Origin: Spinacia oleracea
Taxonomy: Eukaryota > Streptophyta > Magnoliopsida > Caryophyllales > Amaranthaceae
Length of the DNA stretch: 64,000 bases
NCBI RefSeq assembly: GCF_020520425.1
Contig: NC_079487.1
Coordinates: forward strand, 113,742,141-113,806,140
Direction: 5' to 3'
In this document: positions 13,582-25,700 of the stretch, one piece after another
How positions within the stretch are numbered: position 1 is the first letter of the stretch
Layout: every line of letters starts with the position of its first letter
The notes under the pieces: generated by a model
What the model was told of the DNA's origin: nothing
Database searches by the model: none
Seen by the model: only the letters and a program-made list of their open reading frames with translations
Program-made: the position numbers and the translations under genes

Positions 13582-13849
13582 CAGGGGCGGAATTAGGGGG
13601 GTTGGCGGGGGCCATGGCCCCACCATGATAGGTTTAATTATTAAATATGCACTATAAAAACACATGTCTAGTGTAGCTCAAGTGGTTATTTTCCTTAAAA
13701 ATTAGAGCTCCCTTGGAGGTACAAGGTTCGATTCTTAGCTTCCTCAATTTTATACTTGGTTTTCTTATTTTATTTTTGATTTTTAATGTTATAAAAATTA
13801 TATGTTAAAATTTGCCCCCCTCTATGTATAATTTCTGGTTCCGCCCATG
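13582..13849. mobile_element. hAT-type MITE with tRNA-like interior
   Basis: The ends are CAGGGGCGGAATTAGG and its imperfect complement GGTTCCGCCCATG. The flanks tctacatg (13574-13581) and tctatatg (13850-13857) form an 8-bp duplication with one mismatch, which points to the hAT superfamily. Inside, 13674-13745 reads tgtagctcaagtggtta, then ggttcgattcttagc, resembling A and B boxes of a tRNA-derived SINE. No coding capacity. Confidence 0.75.
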
Positions 13850-13892
13850 TCTATATGCCTTGTATCTTGTAGAAGTTTTAACATGTATTTGT

Positions 13893-14183
13893 TAGACCTG
13901 ATCAAATGGCGGGTCGGGCCGGGTTCGGGCCGGGCTTGGGCATAAAAATCAGGCCGCTATGTCGGGCGGGGCCAAGTTTTTGTGCCCAAACCCGCTATTT
14001 TCGTGCCTAAACTACCGGGCTATTCGGGCCATTTTCGGACCGGGCCAAATTTATAACTAAAAAGTGTATTTTTGTGTTTCCCAATTCCGCCCAAAAAATA
14101 AAATTTTCGGGTCGGGTCGGAAAATTCTGCCCAAACCCGCAAAATTTCGGCCGGGCCGGCCGGGCTCGTCTTGATCAGGTCTA
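13893..14183. mobile_element. hAT-type MITE, GC-rich subterminal repeats
   Basis: The termini are TAGACCTGATCAA and TTGATCAGGTCTA, perfectly inverted for 13 bp. A perfect 8-bp duplication gtatttgt flanks them at 13885-13892 and 14184-14191. The subterminal DNA is dominated by CGGGCCGGG and related motifs. It is 291 bp long with no coding sequence. Confidence 0.9.
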
Positions 14184-14191
14184 GTATTTGT

Positions 14192-15300
14192 GTGTGTAAA
14201 GAGTTGACTAAAGAGAATTACCAATGAAAAATGATGTGCGCTTTTGATTTCAGATTTGGGTACCACCCTAATTAAAAATTATAACCAACTATTCTATATG
14301 AGATTCACAAAAGTTTCAACACTATCGGCGTGGGGTCGTGGGTTGTATAATAGGAGCCTAATTGACGTGCGTTTGAAAAGAAACCAAGTCTTTCTGATGT
14401 TCTAATTGCTCGTGTTAAGCGCATGTGTAGCGCCCCAATCTCTAATTCAAGTAATTAATCAGCGCAATTAACCTAATTTGGTCGGGACATTACTATCGTA
14501 ACTCCCTCTTGGAAATTACAAGGCAAACATCGTAATTTCAACTTTAAATCACCACAATAATATAATTGTCTTTTTAATTCCTTAAATAAAGTAACTTACA
14601 TAACTCATTAAAAGTCTTTATTTGAACTATTACAACTTAAATATTTAACTAGGTGAATTTACTTAAGTGAAATGGTGAGCCGAAGACTTAGTAAGGTAAA
14701 TCCATTTTAATTCATTTTTGTTGATAAAACAGGGAGAGTAGAATAGGGTAAAACATTTAATGAACATTATATTAATTCCTTTTCCACTATATTTTTTTTA
14801 TGGTGCCTGTATTTAGTTCGAAAGTGGTGCTGGACGCAATCAAATCTGGACGACCACGGAGGAAGGCAAAGGGGGTGGCGAGTTAATTAGATATAGAAAA
14901 TGAATATGATAATCAAGTCGCGAAGCTTCAAACGCCGCCATTAAAGCCTCCTCTGAAGCTCCAGACACTGCCATTGAAGCATCCTCTAAAGATATATTTC
15001 GATGGAGACAAATTGCAAGATGACAAAAACTTCCTAAGAGCCGAGGTTGAAGAGAACGAAGATGATCGAAAATGAAGAGAAGGTGAATAGGGACGATAAA
15101 TTGAGGAAATATAATTGAAATTAGAATGAAATGGTTGACGAAGGGAGAAAATAAGTAGTATGTGAGGGTAAATCGTCATTGTTGGAGAAATTCTGAATTT
15201 ATGACATTTATTTCTTTTATTTACCTTAACTATCACTTATTTATTTCACGAGTTAATTTCATAGATTAACTCGGAAAATCTCTATCACATCCCCGAACAT
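14192..15300. other. Unassigned, possibly a decayed LTR fragment
   Basis: The segment from about 14430 (gtagcgccccaatc) to 14490 (ggtcgggacattac) and the gtgagccgaagac motif near 14672 remind me of plant gypsy LTRs, but no paired repeat, primer site or coding domain was found. 14936-14992 holds a short degenerate duplication (gccattaaagcctcctct / gccattgaagcatcctct). No gene is supported. Confidence 0.25.
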
Positions 15301-15566
15301 GGACCGAACACCCACCAAAAATCAAAAACTATTTTTGCACGTCCCTCTTCGATGTTCAAGTCGGAGTTAAATGGTCAAATAATACTAACCGTTGTTGGTC
15401 GGATGGCCTGGGTTATCAATATCATCACGTTCTAAAAAGCCGGTCATTCTTCAATTTATCTGGTCTCTCCTCCCCCGCCAATTTTTTTCTCCAGACATTG
15501 GAAAAAATCACTTCCAAATTTCAAGAACCCTAAATTACTCACTTACGACTTCATCATTTAGGAGGG
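15301..15566 (+). promoter_or_regulatory. Presumed promoter and 5' UTR of AP-3 beta
   Basis: This is upstream of the AP-3 beta start codon. It contains CT-rich leader-like DNA (tctctcctcccccgcc at about 15463-15478) but no certain TATA box. Confidence 0.35.
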
Positions 15567-16710
15567 ATGTTCACGCAATTCGGAGCAACTGCGGATTCGT
15601 TCAGCAAAGCTTCTACGATGGTGTTTCGGATCGGAACTGACGCACACCTCTATGACGATCCCGAAGATGTCAACATCGCTCCTCTTCTCGACAGCAAATT
15701 CGACTCCGAGAAGTGCGAAGCTCTCAAACGTCTCCTTGCTCTCATTGCTCAAGGCTTCGATGTCTCCAATTTCTTCCCTCAGGTGACAATTTCACTAAAT
15801 TCATTTGAATTTCTAGTTTAAGTTGATGTTATTACAAAAATAAAATAAATTTGTGTTTATGAGCTTGAATTTTAGTTCAGATTTAATTCAGAGTGATTAG
15901 TGTTCATCATAGTAAGCGCAATTTGACGCTAGAAGAAGAATTAGCATAAATGCAGATTGTTTTTCTCATGTTTAATTGTTTTGGATGAATCCTTCACTGA
16001 ATACTAGAAGAATTAGCTTAAATGCAGATCACGCTCCACATTCTGTGTCCACACGCGTCGCCTGTTGTATTGTAACCTCAAATTTTCCTACATTGTTGGA
16101 ATAATGAAATTGAAGCTGTTGTTATGTTGAAAGCATACGTAGAGCCTAGTGGATTTGTTTTGTAATTGAATTTGGATTGAATTTTAAGCATTCTTTCCAT
16201 TGCTCACTCAATGTAAGACCGTTTAAAAGATTTTAACATGTTAAAAGAAATTAGTGTTACTTGAGTTGTTAGTACTGCCATGGTGGATTTAGCCTCTTCA
16301 TCTATGTCAGTTAAACTTCATCTAGTGCCCGGTTCCATGATATGGCTTTCATCAACTTGGTTTGGTGACGAATTGATATGGCTTTCATCAACTTGGTTTG
16401 GTGATGAATTCATCATTTCTGAGACTCTGAATCATCGGAAAGGGGAGCCGGGTTCATATTGGAACTCTATAAGTCATGTTTTTCCATTCTCCCTTTGTTT
16501 TCTTCAGGTATCACATTTTGCCAAAAAGATTTCATTTGGCTCTTCAATCAGTGATACTTACTTTGGGCATGTTTATATTTGTCTTGTGTACAGGTTGTAA
16601 AAAATGTTGCATCACATTCTTTGGAAGTGAAGAAGCTGGTTTATGTATACCTACTGCATTACGCCGAAAAGTATGCTTCATTAAGTAATAACTAATTGTC
16701 CTACACCTCT

Positions 16711-16741
<31 letters not shown>

Positions 16742-19700
16742 TATCTTGATTTTTGCATTCATATCTGCGGAATACATACTCCCATTGCCTTTTGCAAGGG
16801 ACTGCAACTAATAGAGTAACAGTCTTACTTTACTAGTGAGATAATGCTTATGTAATAAAAGCACTAATTTAACACTTTTACATGTCGTTCACTATCGATG
16901 GACATTTTTAGCATTCTTCTAAATGAACTATGCAAATGTTTTTTTTTTTACGAAGGTGAAAAGGAAGTTGACGAGTGTAAAACACTATCCTGCTAGCTGA
17001 AAAAAAACCTGATAAAGTTCTCAAATTTTGATGCAAAAACTGATATGTTGGGGGAGAACTAGGGTTTTTCATTTCTCCCTTTGTTCATATCTCAGCATTT
17101 TGTTTCTTCTGCAGTTTTCTAGGTATATTGATGGACAACTTAACCCTTAATTTTAAGAGCTTATGTAGTCATTCCATCAGTCAGGCTCTCGTCCTTGAAG
17201 ACAAAAATCTTAATGATGTGTATTCAACATTGAATTGCTTAAATCACCAGTTAGGAAACAAGAGGGGATGTTTTCTTTTCAGCAAACATGGTAACTATAG
17301 ATTCCCAACAACTTCTTGTTAATGATTTAGTAACAAGGAGAAGTGTGCAAAACTAAAATTCCCTCTTTTAATTATTTGGACTGTTACCTATTTGATGGTT
17401 AATGCACTATGACTAACTGTCTATGACCTGAAAACCAATCAGAACAAATTAAAAGTTTCTCTGGTTTTAATTTGCACTTGCATTGACTAAGTAATAAGAG
17501 TCTTCTTCAATTTCGGTACCCTCAAGTCTCTTGGAAATAATCTTTCAAAATGTTAGATGTAAGGTTGTGTGCACCTGAAACTTTCTAGATTAGCTAGTGA
17601 TAGGGTATGTTTTTGTTATTTTTCTTGATTTGAGCTTCTAGTTCACTACAGTTATATCGTAACATTTTCTATATGCTGGATTGCTGGATGATTGGCAGAT
17701 TTTGTTCTCGTGGTTTTCCTCCTTATTATAGTTGGGACTAAGGAGTTCCACTTCCATTTCCCAGAAGTGTGGTGTGCTTTTTTGTACTTCTTGTGCATAT
17801 CTTTATTGGCTTACACTTCCATTTCCCAGCAGTTGAAACACAGTATTTTATATTTTGTTTAGGATATCTTCTGTAGCAATGTAAATGTAAGTATAGATAT
17901 CATATAAGTTACTGGGTTAGCTGTTGTCTTAAACTTGTACTCTTCATCTTATACTTATTGATATATCCTGGAGTTGTTTTCCAGGCGACCCAATGAAGCA
18001 TTATTATCAATTAATTGTTTCCAGAAGGACCTAGGGGACACCAACCCTTTAGTGCGTGCATGGGCTCTCCGTACTATGGCGGGCATCCGTTTACATGTAA
18101 CTGCACCTCTTGTTCTAGCTGCTATAAATAAATGTGCCAGAGATCCATCTGTCTATGTTAGGAGATGTGCAGCCAACGCTGTTCCAAAATTGAATGATTT
18201 GCGGCTAGAGGAAAATGCATCTGCAATTGAAGAGGTATATTATTTTTGTGCCGTAATATGATGTGTGGATACAGGATACTCATATAAGGTAATCTGGATT
18301 ATTTGCTGCAATACATGTCTGACATGCTAGTAAGATCCGGGTCCAACTTCTTCACAATTTCTTTTTTGAATGCTTTCTTACAGTCTGAATTCATACCCTT
18401 AGAATGGACACCTGCTCTTCAGTTTCTACCGATCAATGTTTGTGTGTGTGTGTGTGTGTGTTTCTTTTCCATGTAGAGGTTCCATTCAATGTGTCAAACA
18501 AATTATTGCCTGCCCGTTTACTCTTTAGCTGTCTTTGTAAAGCAGTTCTGTTAACTTATTTGATTGTATATCTATACATGTGTAATGAGAGCCTCTTCTG
18601 CAGATTATTGGTATATTGCTAAATGATCATTCACCTGGAGTTGTTGGAGCTGCTGCTGCTTCTTTTAATTCAATATGTCCAAATAACTTGCCTCTGATTG
18701 CAAGGCATTATAAAAGACTCTGTGAAATTCTCCCCGATGTAGAAGAATGGGGTCAAATAATCTTGATTGGAATTCTGTTGCGCTATGTGATTGCTAGTCA
18801 TGGCCTTGCAAAAGAATCTGTGTTGTTTTACCCCCGTGTTTCTGGAACTAACAGCTGTGAGAGAGTTAGTTCAAGTACAGGCAATCACTTACAGGACAGC
18901 AGTGGCTTGGGCCATGGAAGCTTTGAGCCAGACTTAGTGGATTTGGTTGCCAGGTCCTACACTGAAGGTTCTGATGAATACTTATCACGATCAAGTTCTG
19001 AGAGAAGGATTTTTTTTGACTTAGATGAAGCATTCCTTACTTCTACTGATGCAAATGATGACATGAAGATGCTTCTGAAGTGTACATCACCCCTTCTATG
19101 GAGTCAGAACAGTGCTGTAGTACTTGCAGCAACTGGAGTGCACTGGATCATGGCACCGAAGGATAATGTAAACAGAATCGTGAAACCATTGTTGTTTGTA
19201 TTGAGATCATCACGAGCCTCAAAATATGTGGTTGGTTTCTCTATTCTTATCTTTTACTTCTCCATTGTAGCTGCAGACCTGCAGTATATCCTAGAGTCAC
19301 TATTATCATTATTTTCTGTGTTCTGTAAAATTTGTCCAATATGCTGATGTTGCCTAGTTGCATCTACACTTGCTTTCCCAAATGGACTGTATTTTTAGGA
19401 AAAAAACTTTTGCAAAGCCGTTGTTTCTATCTTCTGCAATCATGTTACCTCATCCTTATTGTACTATAATTGCATTTACACTTTCTTTCCCTGCCCGCCT
19501 GCCGTAGTGTTTCTCTGGTGGTGGTTTTAGTCTCAGTCAAACTTGCATCTTCTTTAGAGTCTTTGCAGCATGTCAGATTAGAGAAGGGTATGAGGATTGA
19601 GGAGTATGATTTACTTTTTGTTTGTTTTTCTCTCAGGCTAAATGTGGTCATGAAATTAATTTGTACATTTTCTTTACTTATATGGTGCATTAAGATGACG

Positions 19701-22700
19701 ATTGTCGAAACTTATATTTTCATATGTTTGTTTAGGTTCTCTGTAACATTCAAGTTTTTGCTAAAGTCATGCCTTCACTGTTTGCCGACTACTATGAAGA
19801 TTTTTTCATATCAACTTCAGAAACATACCAGATAAAAGCTCTGAAGCTTGACATTCTCTCTTTGATTGCCACAGATTCTTCAATTCCTAGCATTTTTCAG
19901 GAATTTCAGGTATTCAACTCTTTCTCTGCCCCTCCTTTTATGGACATTTTTCATTTTCACCATTAAGGGTAGTTATAATGATGTGGATGTGTAGACATTG
20001 TTTCCCTATTTTTAATTTATTTCAAGTCTTGTTCCCCACTCCCCAGTATTCCCAAATTGATATTTCATACTTGTGGAAATAATAACACTGCAGTTGCCTG
20101 AGACATAGTCTTAGTTAAAGACTTAAAGGTGAAAGAAGGTTGACCTTATTTTTACTCTTTTTAATGCTTATTTTCTCAATGTTTATATTTTTTGGTGGTG
20201 CACTTTGTAACAGCCTCTAACTAGTATCCATGAAGATACTCAAATAATGAAGAGGAAGCATCTGTAATACAATAATCGATTGAGTTGCATAAATCTGTTC
20301 CTGTGTTCTAATTTTTGACATTAATTATATACTTTTTAATAAAAAGTGACTCAACTTCAGTTTTTATTTTTTTATGACATTACTAATATTTTGTATGGTT
20401 AACATTGACTCTTGAAATAGGATTACAATGATTCTAAATCATATTTTCTATATCTTACTGACTATTCCCGTGTTAATAGGAGATTGAATTTGGGGAATTC
20501 GCAGTAGTTTCTCCAGTCACTAACAAGGATCCTAAAATTCTAGAGATTTATCAGGTCTCCTTACTCCTAAGTTTTGATTCGCTGTCGCAGTTATGGCTTA
20601 AGAAGCTGGACAAAAAGTCATGAGTTTGAGCTAAAAATAGTCATGAGTTTGATTCACTGTCACAGTTATTTCATAAGAAGTGGCAGTTGCAATTTGCGCT
20701 TTAGGCTCCACTTTAGGCTCCACTTTTTGATCCATGAGTTTAAATTCAAAAATAGTTTACCAAGTTCTGTATTTAGGGTCTCAAGTGGATGCATAGCTAA
20801 TTAGCTAAAGGCTTCTTGTTTAATATTTTTTATGAAGACAAGAATCGTTACCTGTTGATGACTTGATGGCACAAGACCACAATAGAATTGTGCTATGTCT
20901 TGTGATACATGTTAGTGGTTTGTGTTTACTCAACTGTTATTGAGCTGATTATAGGCTTGGTTTAGCATCTTAACTATAAGTTGTCATAAGATAGCAAGTA
21001 GAATTTGGAAATGAATTACACGCAGGAGCATGATCTAGTTCTAGTATGTAGTGTACCCTCACTGCCTATGTTGCTTACAACTTGTCGCTGAAACAGTCTC
21101 TATATTGGGATGCTGAAATTAATTTAATGTAGACAAAGGAGGCCAACTGTGAGAAAACTGAAAACTCCCAATATGAGCCTTATAATAGGCTGATTTAGGT
21201 AAGATGATACAGAGTTATGGAGCCAATAAAATTCAAATATGCAATCAACCAGAGTCCAGAGAGGAGATTAATCTTATTGGTTTGCATTTGATTCAAAAGC
21301 TAAATTTGGAGAATTTGTCCCTGTTTGACATTTGATGCTGTAGTGATCATGAAACCTCGACCCAAGTGGTGTGCCGTGTACAGTAGTGAGTAGACTGCAT
21401 ATAGTGTGAGTATCAGCTTCTTTTTACTTTTTTAGCTTGAAGTGTTAACATTTCTTTCCTAAATCTATTATATTATACAAAATTACTAAAACAGACACCA
21501 AGAGTGACACATGTCACTTTATGGTGCAAAATTTTCCCGCTAAAAACGTTTTTCTAAAAATATATTTACTTTATTTTTTTTATTTTCTATCCTTTTTTAT
21601 AAACTGTTTACACATGGAAAAAATTATTAGAATATAAAATATGAGAACTAATAGATACGGAGTACCATATAATAATAATTTTCTTAAAATGAGTTAGATA
21701 ATATTTTAGTCAAATAGGTATATCAAATGCAATATTTATTTACTTAATATTTTGGTCAAATTAGCATATTAAGCATATAAAATATGTAATACGTAGTAGG
21801 AAAGAAATTGCATATTACTTCCTCCGTCTCTTTTTGTTCTTTACGTTTGGTATTTGCACACGTTTATCGATTAATTAATGTGCATTGAGATTCCTCTATT
21901 TTTTTTTATATAAACTAGGAAAATTACGTTTATTTATAATGTTTTTATTTTTATCAAAATTCTGATATTGGGAAAATGAGAAAATTTTAATGTCCCAAAT
22001 GGAAAAGTGTGAGAGATTAAATGACCCAATGAATTTAATTGGTTAAAATAATCATTGGACACAAATTTTGATAGAATATTAAAACATTTATGTGATAATA
22101 TAAAAGGAAGTGTAAAGAACATTATAGGACAACAAAAAAGGAAAACGTAAAGAACAAAAAAAGACGGAGGGAGTAAATGATTACATGACTATGTAACGGA
22201 TTTACTTATTATGCATTTGTTTTATGAAGGGAAATATACCAGTTAACGTTTTATACAAAAAATGATCAAATAAAATTTTAGATATCCGTGCGAGCACGGG
22301 ATCTAATCTAGTAAATCTCTTAGTTCAAGGTCACAAGGCTCCATAGAAGGGGCATATCTCATCAAAAAATCTTCTCTTACCGTCATTTTCTTGTTGATAG
22401 GATTACATTAAAGATCCAGACAGAAGATTGGCTGCTAGTACAGTTGCTGCCATTGGTCTATGTGCCCAACGTCTTCCGAAACTTTCTAATATATGTTTGG
22501 AAGGCCTCTTGTCACTTGCCAAAAAGGGTAAACATTTTGAGGCTTTCTCTTTATTTATTTTTTCTTCTCCGGAACAAGAACGTAGAATCATTAATATAAT
22601 AACACATAACAGATTGTTTAACAAGTGAGAAAAACGCTCTGGATGAAGAAGCTGGAATTCTGATCCAAGCAGTGATGTCCATTAAGTCCATCATAAGTCA

Positions 22701-25700
22701 AGATCCGTCAACTCATGATAAGGTAGCTTTGTTTTGGCATTTCATTTCCAGTTTAATTGTCATTTCCTTTCTTTTAGATTTCCTCCGTCTTTTTATTGCA
22801 CAAATTGGATTTTACACTATTTACATATTTCCTTTAGCCATTTTTTTATGATTTATATTGTAAGGGAAAATATAGTTCTAAAGGATCTTGTTAGATTCGT
22901 CTCGATTGTACTCGAAATATCTACTTCTTAGAACTTTTACAAAAAAACAATTAAAGATGTTAATGTTTAAGATGTACATTGACATGATTGAAACTCCAAG
23001 TGGTGCAATTATTCAATAACGGAGGACGTATTATTTCCTAGGTTGGTATTAATTTAGGAATGCATGACAAAATCGCGTGTCGGTAGCCGATTGGTGTTAC
23101 TAGTGGTTGATTATGCTTAGGGGGCGTTTGGTTGGGGTTAATAATCAATGGGAATGGGAATGGGAGGATATCATTCCCTTTGTTATGGTTTGTTATGCCT
23201 ATTTCTTCATTTCCTTTACCCCTTTTTATTATTGAGTTTACCCCAAAACCTTCTACACTCATCCCCCCCTTCCCCCCAACACTTTCCCATTCCATTCCCC
23301 CTTCACTTCCCCACCCCCTCTCTCCCTCCTCTAACCCTAGATCTTCAACCCACAACGCCGCCGCTGCCGCCGGACCGTCTACCGCAGCAAAACCTTCCAC
23401 CACTGCTACGACTTCCTGCTCCGGAAGCTCCACCACCTCCGTCCATCGCTGCTCGAGCTTCATTCATTAATGGCGATGCCGGAGTATATTCGAGCTTCAC
23501 CATTACTGGCGGCTTCGAGCTTCATCCACGCAACCTCTTAAATCATGGCTTTAAATAGGCAAATTCGACCATGAAAACTCCAGATCTGGTGTATTCATGG
23601 TCGAATTAGACCATTAATACCTCAAATTTGCCCATGAAAATGTGAGAAAAGGAAGGGGAAGGCGGCGGCGGCGAGGGAGAAGAGACGGCGTGAAAGGTTG
23701 AATTTAGTGTGCAGTTGATAGCGCGTGTTTGAAGGATGTCTCTGATTTGGCAGCCATTACAAATACTTTCACTCCACTTTCAGTGTGGTTATACATAAAA
23801 ATAAATCTAATTTGGGTGATGTATCCTTGTTGATCGACAAAATTGTGTGTATTAATTAGATGGTGTATATCAGTGGGTATACACCATAGATGGTGTATGA
23901 GCAGAGTCTGCTAATTAGATGGTGTATCCTTCATTTATGGGTATATCTATAGCATCTTCGTCTTGTCGGTGGCTGGTTTTGCAGCAGGGAAGCTGTGAGA
24001 GAAAGAAGTATGGGAAACATTGAAAATGATAACCCAAACAACATTCTAAATCAAAGGGGTTCATTCCCATTCTCTTTCTTTCCCTTTGTTGATTCCATTC
24101 CCTTTACCCTCTGCGAACCAAACGCCCCCTTAATATTTCTACTTTTGGCTCTTTTTTATTTGTAGGGCAGGGAACACTTTGAAATGATAAATCTCTATCA
24201 CCCTGTTTCAAGACTACTTCAGTCAGAGAGTGATTGTTCCTTATAGGTCTTTTGGAGTCATTTAGCTATTGCCCCATTTTTGCTCATGTTTGATGTTCTC
24301 ATATCTCAATTTTAAGGTAATCATACAATTGGTTCGAAGCTTGGATTCGATTAAGGTGTCTGCAGCACGAGCAATAATTGTATGGATGGTTGGAGAATAC
24401 AATTCTTTAGGAGACAAAATTCCTTTGATGTTAATTTCAGTACTCAAGTATCTTGCTCATTGCTTCGCTACAGAAGCCTCTGAAACAAAGCTTCAGATAC
24501 TTAATACTGCTACTAAGGTAAGTCAAAGTCTACTATTCCATGGTTTTGTCACCGTTTATTGCTTTTGTCTGTTATTAATGTTTTCCAAATTAAATATCTT
24601 TTGCGATCACTAAATGTTCATACCTTCCTGGGGATATGGATTGAATATGGGTGCAGACCCCGGGTTTCTGTGATCGATCCTTTAGTGATCGCTAAATGAT
24701 GCACCTTCCTAGTGATATGCATTGGATAGGGGTGCATACACCGGCTTTCAGATCATGAGTTCATGACTATGAAAAAAGTAACAGGAGATGGGTACTTTGT
24801 TTGAAGGACACAGGGACTATGGTGCGAGATATTTAATCAATTTGTTCCTTTTCTATTTTATTTTTTTCCTGAAATTGGTATTGTGTTCATCTTATTTTTG
24901 TAACCTAGAATACTCCCTCAAATACGGATTCCAACTTCGTACAGGGAAATATTTCATGATTGACAATAGTTTGTTTCCCCTCGGGGTCTGTTTGTTTCAA
25001 CTTATTTTAACTTTCTTTTGACTTACCAAAACAAAAAAAAACTTTTAGGGTTTTGTGTCTCTTTGGTTCAACTTTTTTTACTTTACTTTGACTTATTTCA
25101 GAGAAAATAAATTTCAGTTAAAATAAGTTGAAACAAACAGAGCCTGGATATGTAACCCTGTGTTTGCTGTGTCTATCCCCCTATTTATATCTCTTTGTGA
25201 TAAACAACTTTGTATTGGTATAGTAGGAAGATCATGGGAAAGTTATTTGACACACTTTGCATGACTGCATGCATGGCTCCTGCTTAGGCTTCTTTAATTT
25301 TTGTTTATAGATCAGAAATATCCAACAATACCTTGGGGAAAGAAGGGAGAAATTTAGTGGCACAAAGTGATGACCTATTTTGTAAGTGAAAAGTAAAATG
25401 AACCAACATGGAGCAGATAGTTCACCATTTGGGTTGTATTTCTACGGAGAACAAAATCCCGGATGTAATATCATGAAACATCATCTGCTGACTTTTCAAT
25501 TAGTAAGCCTAGAATTCTTCAATTTAAACCCTGGATCTCAAATTTCTTCCTATAGCTCGTGAATTTGTGGTTGGTCATAATTTCTTGGCAGACATGCGAC
25601 AAAGTGTCATAGGCTCATGCCTTGCATCATGCTTCACGTGTCTGATCACTTTCAAGTTTGAAGGTTGATTAGATCAATGGAAAATACGGTTCCTTGAAGC

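Noticed and set aside
23038-23558. Three overlapping frames of 112-141 codons rich in Pro, Ser, Ala or Glu
   Set aside because: They are shadows of the C/T-rich centre of the Tourist-like element in an AP-3 beta intron.
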